The position numbers and the translations under genes are program-made. Shown here piece after piece: positions 16,858 through 24,279 of a stretch of 64,000 nucleotides of DNA. This DNA is from G963668605 sp963668605 (GTDB lineage: Bacteria > Acidobacteriota > Terriglobia > Bryobacterales > Bryobacteraceae): contig OY764903.1 in assembly GCA_963668605.1 (NCBI GenBank), forward strand, positions 7,130,001 to 7,194,000, in the 5' to 3' direction. How positions within the stretch are numbered: the first letter of the stretch is position 1; every line of letters starts with the position of its first letter. The notes under the pieces were generated by a model. It was not told the origin of the DNA, ran no database searches, and worked only from the letters and a program-made list of their open reading frames with translations.

Positions 16858-17306
16858 TTATGCGTGATCTCAGCAAAGCCATCGCTATTATCACTGACGA
16901 TCGCTGCGAGGGCAAAGCCTTCGCGCCCAAGGCGTACCTGTGCCCGTCGAAACTGTGGACGATTGGCTGGGGCCACACGAAGGGCGTGAAGCAGGGCGAT
17001 ACCTGCGATGAGGCGCAAGGAAAGCGGTGGCTTGCGGACGATATGCGCTGGGCTGTTGAGGCGATCAATCGCCGTGTGCACGTACCGCTCAATGACGATC
17101 AGTTTCAGGCGCTGGTCTCGTTCGTTTTCAATACCGGGGAACCTGAGTTCGCAACATCGACCTTGCTCCGCCTGCTCAATGCCGGCGAGTACGACGTCGC
17201 GGCGGATCAGTTTAAGCGCTGGATTCACAACGCCGCGGGTGAAGAGATGGGCGGCCTGGTCTATCGGCGCGGCCTGGAACGCGCGTTGTTTATCGAACCG
17301 CAGTAA
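16854..17306 (+). CDS. Endolysin, T4-type lysozyme (GH24)
   Basis: A 150-residue muramidase that would cut the MurNAc-GlcNAc bond. The catalytic region reads E19 ... C30 ... T36 ahead of 'IGWGHT', corresponding to the Glu-Asp/Cys-Thr triad of phage lysozymes, here with Cys in the Asp position. The spacing from Glu is two residues longer than in T4 lysozyme. 'FNTGEPEFATSTLLRLLN' and 'GGLVYRRGLERALF' match the conserved C-terminal half of GH24. There is no signal peptide or SAR segment, so export should depend on the upstream holin. The start ATG overlaps the holin stop. Confidence 0.9.
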   Translation: MIMRDLSKAIAIITDDRCEGKAFAPKAYLCPSKLWTIGWGHTKGVKQGDTCDEAQGKRWLADDMRWAVEAINRRVHVPLNDDQFQALVSFVFNTGEPEFATSTLLRLLNAGEYDVAADQFKRWIHNAAGEEMGGLVYRRGLERALFIEPQ

Positions 17307-17339
17307 GAGACCCTCACCACCATCACCAGAGGAGCAAAC

Positions 17340-17603
17340 ATGCTGGCGCTATTTCTGCAAGCTCTGCAAGCCGAACCGCATATCAATCTGACCTGGCCAG
17401 CAGTCGCCGCGCTCTGTCTGGCTTTAGGACTGACCGGGACAGCAATTGTCTTTGTCGTCAACGGAATTCTTGAAAAGCGATTGACTCAGTTTTTGAAGGA
17501 TTTGAACGGCACGTATGTTCGGACGACACTCTTTCAATCTGTAGAGGCCGACATAAAACGAGAGCTGGATAAGCATGAAGCGCGGCTGAGCGAGCTGGAG
17601 TGA
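17340..17603 (+). CDS. Small membrane protein with coiled-coil tail, lysis region
   Basis: An 87-residue protein with a good GGAG ribosome-binding site. It has one transmembrane segment (about residues 18-42) and then a charged helical tail ending in 'KHEARLSELE', likely a coiled coil. This layout fits an accessory holin/antiholin or a DUF-type phage membrane protein next to the endolysin. It ends one base before the next start. The function is inferred from position and topology only. Confidence 0.55.
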   Translation: MLALFLQALQAEPHINLTWPAVAALCLALGLTGTAIVFVVNGILEKRLTQFLKDLNGTYVRTTLFQSVEADIKRELDKHEARLSELE

Positions 17604-17604
17604 A

Positions 17605-18702
17605 ATGGCATACTCAAACGGTTATAGCTGGCGGGCAACGATCACCTTCGACCATACTAAGGTGCCGTCTGCTCAGACCAACTTTCCTGTTCTGATTTCT
17701 TCCACCGATACCCACCTGAAGACGACGGGGAATGGTGGAGTGGTTCAGAGCGCGGCCGGCTACGACATCGTATTCTTCGCCGCATCCGACGGCTCCGGTA
17801 CGAAGCTCGATCATGAGATCGAGGCGTGGAGTGCCACTACCGGAGCGATCGTTGCATGGGTGCGGATCCCCACGCTGTCGTCATCGTCCGACACGGTGAT
17901 CTATCTCTTTGCAGGCAATTCGGGCATCAGTTCTTCGCAGCAGAATGTGACCGGGGTGTGGGACAGCAACTTCAAGGGTGTGTTTCATTTGGCCGACAAC
18001 GCCGCTTCGACTGTGGTGGTAGATTCCACGGGCATCGGCAACGGGGCGCACAGCGTCAACACCGATACCAAGGATACTACGGGTAAGGTTGGCGGGGGCC
18101 TGATTTTCACCGGAGCCAGCAGCAACTGGACGGACCTGGGGCGCGCCTCGACTTGCGCTTTCACGGCCAACTACACACTGGAAGCCTGGGTATATGCCGA
18201 TGATGTTGCTTCTTACGGTGAGGGCGTCATTTCTAAAATTCCATTAGGAGCGGCCAGTGGATTCGGAATCGTGCTCGCGTCCAGCAGGCAATCCCACATG
18301 GGCTGTGACACTGGCGGCTATACCGTGAGATCCAACGGCAATTATTCCCTCGGAGTATGGTATCACCTTGTCGCTCGCGCAACGTCGAACATGCGCTATC
18401 TATACCTGAACGGCGTAGAACAGACAGAAAACTCCAACGTGATGCCGCTGGCTAATACCTCGCAGGGCATGGCCCTAGGCCGGTATTATGCCAACAACAA
18501 CGATTCGTCCTATGCGTTTTCCGGCATCCTAGACGAGATCCGAATCTCCAACGTGGCGCGCTCTGCTGATTGGATCACTGCGCAGTACAACAACCAATCG
18601 TCTCCAAGCGCATTCTACTCGCTGGGTTCTTGGGCTGAAAGCGGCGGAGGGGGTGTAATTATTCCTGTGTTCGCGTACCAGTACAGACAGAGGGCAAACT
18701 AA
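17605..18702 (+). CDS. DUF2341 plus LamG-like adhesin domain protein
   Basis: A 365-residue protein. The first 130 residues match the DUF2341 layout ('WRATITFDHTKV', 'NFPVLIS', 'DIVFFAASDG', 'VWVRIPTLS'-type strands). Residues 140-330 form a concanavalin A-like/LamG jelly roll ('GVFHLADN', 'YTLEAWVYADD', 'WYHLVARAT', 'LDEIRISNVARSADWI'). This pairing is common in secreted acidobacterial and planctomycete proteins and binds glycans or proteins. There is no signal peptide, so it is likely a virion adhesin. It is the first of a second fibre cluster downstream of the lysozyme. Confidence 0.75.
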   Translation: MAYSNGYSWRATITFDHTKVPSAQTNFPVLISSTDTHLKTTGNGGVVQSAAGYDIVFFAASDGSGTKLDHEIEAWSATTGAIVAWVRIPTLSSSSDTVIYLFAGNSGISSSQQNVTGVWDSNFKGVFHLADNAASTVVVDSTGIGNGAHSVNTDTKDTTGKVGGGLIFTGASSNWTDLGRASTCAFTANYTLEAWVYADDVASYGEGVISKIPLGAASGFGIVLASSRQSHMGCDTGGYTVRSNGNYSLGVWYHLVARATSNMRYLYLNGVEQTENSNVMPLANTSQGMALGRYYANNNDSSYAFSGILDEIRISNVARSADWITAQYNNQSSPSAFYSLGSWAESGGGGVIIPVFAYQYRQRAN

Positions 18703-20462
18703 TGAGATACCTACGCACAAATACTGCTTGCCGATTGACGGTTGGCCCGTTCATGGATAAGACAGACGGCGTGACTCCCGAAGTGGCGCTTACTGTCACC
18801 AATTGCCATCTAACCCTGATGGTGGACGATGCCAATGTTCCGACGCTCGTTCTGGATGCAGCAGCTACGGCGAGCGGCGGCACGAATGATATGGCGCATG
18901 TTACCAACGATGACGCAGGGTTTTATGATCTGGAGCTTACGGCGGCGCAGGTCAATTACCTGGGGCGGGCCATGCTGGCGATTACGGACGCAGCAAATCA
19001 CTGCCCGGTGTTCCATGAGTTTATGATCCTGCCCGCCGTGGTGTACGACGCGATGATCTTGGGAACCGACCTGTTCGACGTGAGCGTCACGCAGATCGCC
19101 GGGAACGCAGTTAGCACTACTACGGCTCAGTTGGGCGTCAATGCGGTGCAGCTCGGGGCAACGGCCCAGACCGGGCGAGATATTGGGGCGAGTGTGCTGT
19201 TGTCCTCAGGCACGGGCACGGGGCAGTTGGATTTCACCTCCGGCGTAATTAAGGCGAATCTGGTTCAGATTCTGGCTTCCGCTATCGCAGGGACTGCCGC
19301 ACAGATCTCGGCGGCCTTTGCGAAGTTCTTCGACAAGGCGACGCCGACGGGTACGATCAACAGTCTGCCCGATGCCGTGGCGGGAGCGGCTGGCGGGTTG
19401 CCGACCACAAATGGCACCAAAGTTAGCCAAACTGTGGACCTGACGGCGGGGCAGACCATCGCCGCAACCGTGGCCGGCGCTGTAGGTAGCGTGACGGGCA
19501 ACGTTGGCGGCTCTGTGGCATCGGTTACGGCTGATGTGGGCATCACCCAGGCGGGCGCGGATAAGGTCTGGAGCACCACTGCGCGGACACTGACAGGCTT
19601 TGGCACGCTCGTAGCGGATATAGCAACCGCCGTTTGGGCGGCGGCCACCAGAACGTTGTCAGCCTTCGGCTTCACGGTTGCGCCGACGGCAGCGGATAAC
19701 GCGGATGCCGTTTGGGACGAAGCACTGAGCGGCCACACCACAGGCGGCAGTGCTGGGGCAGCGCTTACGGGCGCGGGTTCGGCTGGTGATCCCTGGACAA
19801 GCACGCTGCCAGGCGCGTATGGCGCTGGCACGGCGGGCAAGATCATTGGCGACAACCTGAACGCAACGGTATCGAGTCGCTCGACGCTCGATGCCGCTGG
19901 TGTGTGGGGGTATGCGACCCGCGGGCTTACCACTTTCGGTAGTCTGGTTGCTGACATCGCTACCGCTGTGTGGGGAGCCGCGGCGCGCACGCTGACGGCT
20001 TTTGGATTCACCGTGACCGCTGGAACGGTGAGCGACAAGACTGGTTATTCCCTCGCAACCGCGCCTCCGACCGCAATCCAGGTTCGCACTGAGATGGACG
20101 CGAACAGCACGCAACTTGCGGCCATCGCAGCCAAGACGACCAACCTACCGGCCAGCCCCGCGGCTACGGGCGCGGCGATGACACTTATGGCCGCTTATGA
20201 CGCGGCGAAGACGGCGGCGCAAGTATCCGACATCCCGACCGCCGCGGTGATTGCGGCAGCGGTGCTGAAACTCGATCTGACCACGCTGACGGGCGAGGCG
20301 CGGCGCTCACTGCTCAATGCGATCCGGCCCGCGCTGAATAAGGTCGTGGCTTCCGGCGCCACACTGACGGTTTACAAAGAGGACGATGCCTCGGTTGCGT
20401 ATACAGCAGCCATCTCGACAGACGTCGCGGCTATCCCGGTGACTGGAGTTGACCCGGTATGA
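18702..20462 (+). CDS. Putative baseplate/tail fibre protein with Ala/Thr-rich repeats
   Basis: A 586-residue protein overlapping the adhesin gene by one base. The first 120 residues form a compact beta domain ('GFYDLELTAAQVNYLGRAML'). The rest is a low-complexity Ala, Thr and Val-rich fibre with repeats of the type 'TLTGFGTLVADIATAVW' (at least three copies) and 'VWDEALSGHTTGGSAG', a motif I associate with phage structural proteins. The last 60 residues form another small domain. The long repetitive middle suggests a trimeric fibre shaft. There is no enzymatic motif. Confidence 0.6.
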   Translation: MRYLRTNTACRLTVGPFMDKTDGVTPEVALTVTNCHLTLMVDDANVPTLVLDAAATASGGTNDMAHVTNDDAGFYDLELTAAQVNYLGRAMLAITDAANHCPVFHEFMILPAVVYDAMILGTDLFDVSVTQIAGNAVSTTTAQLGVNAVQLGATAQTGRDIGASVLLSSGTGTGQLDFTSGVIKANLVQILASAIAGTAAQISAAFAKFFDKATPTGTINSLPDAVAGAAGGLPTTNGTKVSQTVDLTAGQTIAATVAGAVGSVTGNVGGSVASVTADVGITQAGADKVWSTTARTLTGFGTLVADIATAVWAAATRTLSAFGFTVAPTAADNADAVWDEALSGHTTGGSAGAALTGAGSAGDPWTSTLPGAYGAGTAGKIIGDNLNATVSSRSTLDAAGVWGYATRGLTTFGSLVADIATAVWGAAARTLTAFGFTVTAGTVSDKTGYSLATAPPTAIQVRTEMDANSTQLAAIAAKTTNLPASPAATGAAMTLMAAYDAAKTAAQVSDIPTAAVIAAAVLKLDLTTLTGEARRSLLNAIRPALNKVVASGATLTVYKEDDASVAYTAAISTDVAAIPVTGVDPV

Positions 20463-20653
20463 CGCCGCTATGGGGCGTTCTCGGCTGGATCTGGCGGCGA
20501 CTTGGTTCGGCTGCGTTTGCACCTGTGACCGGATGGCGCGAAATGCCAGCGATCTACGCCTATGTGATGGCGCTGCCGGAGATCGACGCTACTCCGGTGC
20601 AGGCAACACCGATCAACGCATCCGCGATAGTGATGGAGGCAATAAATGGTTAA
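20459..20653 (+). CDS. Small phage protein, unknown function
   Basis: A 64-residue protein starting at ATG 20459 over the fibre gene's stop and ending over the next start, so it is translationally coupled on both sides. A hydrophobic Trp-rich N-terminus ('MTPLWGVLGWIWRRLG') may insert in a membrane. The remainder is Ala- and Ile-rich. Probably an accessory of the fibre cluster; no family was recognised. Confidence 0.5.
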   Translation: MTPLWGVLGWIWRRLGSAAFAPVTGWREMPAIYAYVMALPEIDATPVQATPINASAIVMEAING

Positions 20654-20894
20654 TCAGCACGCAGACGAAAAAATTGCGTATTCAGTCCCGGTGATCGTTG
20701 GAACGGTTGCTACGGCGACGTGGGTAATTACGCCGGCGGGTCCGACCATCACAGGTCAGCAGATCGTTGATGGCGATCCACAAGCCATCATTGGCGGGAT
20801 GACGGCCGGCGTTGCCTACGAGATCCATGTGCATTGCGTGATGAGCGACGGGCAGGAGAGGGATAGCCGCATGTCTGTTAGGTGTATTGCGTGA
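20646..20894 (+). CDS. Small fibre-associated beta-domain protein
   Basis: An 82-residue protein with alternating hydrophobic strands ('VIVGTVATATWVITPAG', 'VAYEIHVHCVMSDGQ'), resembling a small fibronectin/Ig-like domain found next to fibre genes in other phages. It overlaps both neighbours by a few bases. No signal peptide. Likely a structural accessory. Confidence 0.55.
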   Translation: MVNQHADEKIAYSVPVIVGTVATATWVITPAGPTITGQQIVDGDPQAIIGGMTAGVAYEIHVHCVMSDGQERDSRMSVRCIA

Positions 20895-21010
20895 TGCGAG
20901 GTTTGCTTCTCTTCCCGCTACTCATCGCGCTCTCCGAAATCGACCGGGCGGCGCGGGGTGCGGCCCGCAGAGTACCACCAAGATCATTCTATCGGCCCGC
21001 CGTGGAATAG
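20894..21010 (+). CDS. Very small hydrophobic-N-terminus ORF
   Basis: A 38-residue ORF whose ATG at 20894 overlaps the previous TGA. The N-terminus ('MRGLLLFPLLIALSE') is hydrophobic like a signal or membrane segment, and the rest is Arg/Pro-rich. Coupling to the upstream gene is the main support; it could equally be noise. Confidence 0.3.
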   Translation: MRGLLLFPLLIALSEIDRAARGAARRVPPRSFYRPAVE

Positions 21011-21098
21011 GGCAAATTTCTACTTCTTCCTGGGTCGCTTGGCCCGAATCGTGTCAGAACCGGAAATCTTTTGGCGTCCGATGGTCGAGGATGGGGGT

Positions 21099-21584
21099 CT
21101 AAAGATCGCTGGCCGGCGCTTGGGGAAAGTACCGAATCAGAACTAACGATGTCCCCTTGTCGGTACTCCGCAAAACCATCGCCTCTATTCCTTGATTGGG
21201 GCCTTTCCATGTGGCCGAACAAGTGATCATCCTGCAGCTCAGGGGCTCGATCGGCTTCCCGTATTTAACCGAGAGAGACTGCAAAATCGCATCTGGGAAC
21301 TGTACAGAGCTAAAGCTGAGATTCACCTGCTCCAAACGTTTAGTCTTCGATGAAAATGATGGCGATGCGGTTCCCTTACAACCGACAATCACGACTTCAG
21401 TGATTATGGGGTTGTACGAATTGTCATCGTTAATGATCTTTTCCTCTTTAGATGTGGCGCGATAGCCACGTGTCTTCAATGCTGCCTTAGCCTCAGCTTC
21501 GGTCATTCCGAACCGTAATCCACCCCATGTCGTTTGAGCGTGGGCTGAAGCGATCAGAAGCACAGCGAATGCTATGAGCTTCAA
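21099..21584 (-). CDS. Secreted protein, leftward, unknown function
   Basis: A 161-residue protein with a strong signal peptide ('MKLIAFAVLLIASAHAQ', cleavage after AHA). The mature domain begins 'TTWGGLRFGMTEAEAKAALK', a pattern of small periplasmic proteins in which a 'W..LRFGM' strand is followed by a helix. It carries three or four Cys that could form disulfides. It is the last gene of a leftward unit starting at 22732. Expression opposite to the late genes, plus secretion, suggests a lysogen-expressed (moron) function. Confidence 0.65.
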   Translation of the reverse strand: MKLIAFAVLLIASAHAQTTWGGLRFGMTEAEAKAALKTRGYRATSKEEKIINDDNSYNPIITEVVIVGCKGTASPSFSSKTKRLEQVNLSFSSVQFPDAILQSLSVKYGKPIEPLSCRMITCSATWKGPNQGIEAMVLRSTDKGTSLVLIRYFPQAPASDL

Positions 21585-21654
21585 ATTCTCTCTCCTTTTA
21601 GGTGCGGCATGCGGCGTGCGGCCCGCGCCTTGGCTTACGCTCCTACACGGAAAA

Positions 21655-22326
21655 CTAGTGGCTTATGATGGATCTCATGCAATTCGGAATTCTGACTAAC
21701 CCGAGCCCCGTTATCGCCAGCAGCCGATATGGACACTGCGGATCTTCCATGTTCACCCAATACTTCGCTAGATCGAAGTGTTCAATAGCGGCCTTCTCTG
21801 CTGCTTGAGCCGTTTTTTCGGCTTCGATTTCGGCTACGACTTTTAGATCATCCACAAGGGGAAGTAGGAGGTTCTGTTCCATCGCCCCGCTTGATGGCAG
21901 TTTGAGCCAGCCGGTTTGCAGGAAGCTGGTTTTGTAAGCCAGGAAGTCGATCACGAAAGTTACCCGGCATTTCGACTTGTCGGCGTCGTCCTCAAAAATT
22001 GATCCGGTAGCCTGCTGGATTGCAAATATTTGGTACGTCGTAATGGGTCCAGGGATCTCCGATGTGAAGGTGCGAACTAGCGAATTCGGAACATATGCCG
22101 AGGCTCCGTTGCTGTACGTGAATACCATAATCCCGGCATCTCGATTGGTCGCTGGCGTGGGGCTGAAGCCGGACCTTAACATATGCGGCATCAATTTCCG
22201 CCACACGGCTGTGCACGTTGCCGGAAACAGAAAATCAGCGGCGCTGAGGTTTAACGATGGAGTCAGCGCTACGGCTAGGATGACCAGAACGAACCGCTGA
22301 AACATCTTGCGAAGGTGAGGAGACAT
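21655..22326 (-). CDS. Secreted protein, leftward, unknown function
   Basis: A 223-residue protein. The ATG at 22326 is chosen because GGAGG sits six bases upstream, whereas the upstream TTG/GTG alternatives at or near 22356 have no such site. The N-terminus has a basic stretch then a hydrophobic core ending near 'SLNLSAAD', so it is exported. The mature part has a Cys pair and a long acidic/Ala-rich helix near residues 150-190. It is the middle gene of the three-gene leftward unit. No family was recognised. Confidence 0.6.
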   Translation of the reverse strand: MSPHLRKMFQRFVLVILAVALTPSLNLSAADFLFPATCTAVWRKLMPHMLRSGFSPTPATNRDAGIMVFTYSNGASAYVPNSLVRTFTSEIPGPITTYQIFAIQQATGSIFEDDADKSKCRVTFVIDFLAYKTSFLQTGWLKLPSSGAMEQNLLLPLVDDLKVVAEIEAEKTAQAAEKAAIEHFDLAKYWVNMEDPQCPYRLLAITGLGLVRIPNCMRSIISH

Positions 22327-22375
22327 GGCGTTCCTCCGAAAACAGAATATCACCAAAACTTCGCTGATTCGCGCT

Positions 22376-22732
22376 TTATTCTTTTTCTTCGCGAGCTAAT
22401 TCGGCCACCTGTTGAAGTTGACCGAAAAGTGATTTATAGAAGTAGCGAGCGACTTTGCCCCTAGCCATCCGTGCGGTTTCAGCCAATTCCGCCCAGCGTA
22501 GCGCTTCCGAAGATATCGCATTCTTAGGTACAGAATTCCCCGGATTTGAGGGTTTCGGTGCGCCTTTTGCCATGCCATTTGCGGATTTGGCTCTGATCCT
22601 CCAGTCGTCAATGATCTCGGCGTAGGAGGGCTGTTTCTGGCCCGGAGGCGTCGAGCGCTGGATTCGCTGCAACTCGATATAAGTCTCATCGGATGCCCGT
22701 ATCGGATTCTTTTTCGGTTTGTTTTCAATCAT
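22376..22732 (-). CDS. 'DWRI' protein A, putative regulator at the first divergent locus
   Basis: A 118-residue, basic, non-exported protein that heads the leftward unit. Its N-terminal 45 residues are related to the gene at 24215-24592: both contain Y-x-E-(L/M)-QRIQR-(S/A)-TP-x-G-x-KQP ... IIDDWRI, about 25 identities in 40 positions. The C-terminal halves differ ('ARYFYKSLFGQLQQVAELAREE' here). It diverges from an RHH gene at 22794 across a 61-base gap. Two paralogues, each facing an RHH gene, suggest a regulatory pair, perhaps the phage repressor or an RHH partner. No known family was recognised. Confidence 0.65.
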   Translation of the reverse strand: MIENKPKKNPIRASDETYIELQRIQRSTPPGQKQPSYAEIIDDWRIRAKSANGMAKGAPKPSNPGNSVPKNAISSEALRWAELAETARMARGKVARYFYKSLFGQLQQVAELAREEKE

Positions 22733-22758
22733 TTATGGACACCTATCCACAAAACCAC

Positions 22759-22787
22759 TTGACGACTTGTAGCCGCGTAGTCATACT
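22759..22787 (+). promoter_or_regulatory. Rightward promoter of the first divergent locus
   Basis: TTGACG at 22759-22764 and CATACT at 22782-22787 with a 17-base spacer form a sigma-70-like promoter. The -10 ends only six bases before the ATG at 22794, so transcription should start at or next to the start codon (leaderless message). A short GACT/AGTC inverted pair (22764-22767 and 22779-22782) flanks the spacer and may be a weak operator. Confidence 0.6.
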
Positions 22788-22793
22788 TGCCGC

Positions 22794-22988
22794 ATGGATG
22801 ACGTAAATACGCTAACACACAACGAGGCGATGGTGGCGGTCACGCTTCGCTGGCCTGAGTCCTTCTGGCTGGCGGTTAGCACCAAGGCGAAAAGCCGGCG
22901 GATGTCGCTGCAACAAATAGGCACGGTCGCGGTCCGGCAATGGATGGAGCGAAACCCGGCGGATGCCAAACAAGATAAAACCACCTGA
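22794..22988 (+). CDS. Ribbon-helix-helix DNA-binding protein A
   Basis: A 64-residue protein with the ribbon-helix-helix layout: a beta strand 'MVAVTLRWPESFW', then two helices ('LAVSTKAKSRRMS' and 'LQQIGTVAVRQWMER'). Such Arc/CopG-type proteins bind palindromic operators as dimers of dimers and often repress their own promoter. It faces the leftward DWRI gene. There is no room for a ribosome-binding site between the promoter and the ATG, fitting a leaderless transcript. It overlaps the next ORF by 26 bases. Probably an early regulator of the lysis-lysogeny decision. Confidence 0.7.
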   Translation: MDDVNTLTHNEAMVAVTLRWPESFWLAVSTKAKSRRMSLQQIGTVAVRQWMERNPADAKQDKTT

Positions 22989-23205
22989 AAGTGTATCTGA
23001 GACGCCCCCTAAAGCCCGCATCGATCATTTCTTAGTTCGGGCGAGTCTGCTTAAGATGACCGGGGCCAACATCCACAAAGTGGCTCAAATACTCACGGTT
23101 TACCTGGCGGCCTCGGTCATCAAGACCCCAGCGGATTGGCGAGCGTGGGAGCAATCAGAACGTGATCTACGTGCGTTTGTTTATGGAGAAGGCTCTTTGT
23201 TATGA
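22963..23205 (+). CDS. Small phage protein, unknown function
   Basis: An 80-residue protein starting at ATG 22963 inside the RHH gene. After a Lys/Pro-rich N-terminus, the region 'IDHFLVRASLLKMTGANIHKVAQILTVYLAASV' is helical and could be a short DNA-binding or dimerisation unit. It ends with an acidic tail. It probably forms a small rightward unit with the RHH gene. No family was recognised. Confidence 0.5.
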   Translation: MPNKIKPPESVSETPPKARIDHFLVRASLLKMTGANIHKVAQILTVYLAASVIKTPADWRAWEQSERDLRAFVYGEGSLL

Positions 23206-23305
23206 GGGCGAGGGCTTGGGTATCTGTGGGCGCTGGCTAGTATCTTCAGAACCGCTCCGAATCTAGAAACAGGAAAGGAAAAACAATAGCAGAAAGAGGA
23301 ACCGC

Positions 23306-23473
23306 ATGGACGACATGACCGACTGCCAGCAACAAACGTTATTCGAGTCGCTTCAAGAGAGAAAGCAACGATACGAATTACAGCAACTCGACGACCTCAA
23401 GATTGAGAACACGAGACTTCGCGAACAGATTCTGCGCGAATACGCGATAGAACAGGAGCAACCCAATGCCTAA
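23306..23473 (+). CDS. Small coiled-coil protein
   Basis: A 55-residue ORF with AGAGGA five to six bases upstream of ATG 23306. The sequence is Gln/Glu-rich with a heptad-like helix ('LQERKQRYELQQLDDLKIE'), so it should form a coiled coil. It overlaps the next ATG by eight bases (23466), which supports coupled translation. Function unknown. Confidence 0.5.
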   Translation: MDDMTDCQQQTLFESLQERKQRYELQQLDDLKIENTRLREQILREYAIEQEQPNA

Positions 23474-23726
23474 CCACACACCCAGGTGGTGGAGGTATGG
23501 AGACTCCATGATTGTCACCGCGACCGGCGAGACGGTGGCGGAGTACGTGCTGCTCGATCCCGATGGATGCCTGATGGCCGCTGCGCCGGAGCTGCGCGCC
23601 GCGTGTGAGCATGCGCTGGTGGTGCTGACCGAGGGCGTCATACCCGCCACCTTGAAGGATAGGGCCGAGATACTCGCGGCGCAGGCGGAAATAGGCGCCG
23701 CACTCAAGAAAGCGGATGGCCAGTAG
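23466..23726 (+). CDS. Small phage protein, unknown function
   Basis: An 86-residue protein coupled to the preceding coiled-coil ORF. It has a short beta N-terminus ('MIVTATGETVAEYVLLDPDG') and an Ala-rich helical C-terminus. No motif was recognised. The tight packing with both neighbours supports it being a real gene of the early rightward cluster. Confidence 0.5.
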   Translation: MPNHTPRWWRYGDSMIVTATGETVAEYVLLDPDGCLMAAAPELRAACEHALVVLTEGVIPATLKDRAEILAAQAEIGAALKKADGQ

Positions 23727-23979
23727 CATGAAAGACATCGCCCTACTTGCGCTGCGCCGTCACTGGATGGACGTAACCGCCCGCCTCGATGAACACCTCG
23801 CGGGCAAGGCTCGCTATTCACGCGATGCTATTTCGCAGATGCTTGGGGAGTTGAACTGCCTGACGGCCGTGCGCATCTTCCTTACGGTTACGTCATACCC
23901 TGAATGGGTGGACGCGATCAGCGACTACCGCCGCAGACTTAACCGGCCTGAACCGCGTGCACCGCGGCGCGGTTGTTAG
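23716..23979 (+). CDS. Small phage protein, unknown function
   Basis: An 87-residue helical protein. The ATG at 23716 overlaps the previous gene; ATG 23728 is an equally possible start. It is rich in Arg and Leu ('LRRHWMDVTARLDEHL'). Its stop codon lies in the left arm of a hairpin at 23976-24002 that probably terminates the rightward unit before the convergent leftward gene. No family was recognised. Confidence 0.5.
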   Translation: MASSMKDIALLALRRHWMDVTARLDEHLAGKARYSRDAISQMLGELNCLTAVRIFLTVTSYPEWVDAISDYRRRLNRPEPRAPRRGC

Positions 23980-24002
23980 AAATATCGCCCCGCGATTTCT
24001 AA
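23976..24002. terminator. Hairpin between convergent genes
   Basis: An inverted repeat TTAGAAAT / ATTTCTAA (23976-23983 and 23995-24002), with extra CG pairs near a GC-rich loop, sits in the 36-base gap between convergent stops at 23979 and 24016. Such a position suits a bidirectional terminator, though the T-tract is weak. Confidence 0.45.
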
Positions 24003-24015
24003 TTGGACTCATCTT

Positions 24016-24279
24016 TCATTTCAACGTGCACTTCTTCAGGCTGCGCACGATGCCGCACTGTGGATCGAAAACGATCTCGCCGGCTTCGAGCGTGGCACCT
24101 CGCGCGAGCCTGGCGATAAGGCGGAATGCGGCCTTTTGAACGACCTTGACGGTCATCCCTTCGGCGGCTTGCAGATCGGAGAATTGCCTCAGTTCTTGCT
24201 GCGAGATCACATCATTATGACGCGATCCGCCGATTCTTACGACTTTGCGCTGCGCGCGCCGTCGTGTTTTTTGGTTCAT
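24016..24279 (-). CDS. Small basic protein, leftward, unknown function
   Basis: An 87-residue ORF following DWRI protein B on the leftward strand and overlapping its 3' end by 65 bases in another frame. It has a very basic N-terminus ('MNQKTRRRAQRKVVRIGG') and a helical middle ('QQELRQFSDLQAAEGMTVK'). The long overlap lowers confidence; an internal start near 24156 would avoid it. If real, it forms a second two-gene leftward unit. Confidence 0.4.
   Translation of the reverse strand: MNQKTRRRAQRKVVRIGGSRHNDVISQQELRQFSDLQAAEGMTVKVVQKAAFRLIARLARGATLEAGEIVFDPQCGIVRSLKKCTLK

Noticed and set aside
19265..20038. 257-codon ORF on the minus strand
   Set aside because: It is a shadow of the Ala/Thr-rich repeats of the fibre gene; it shows only low-complexity Val/Ala/Pro sequence.
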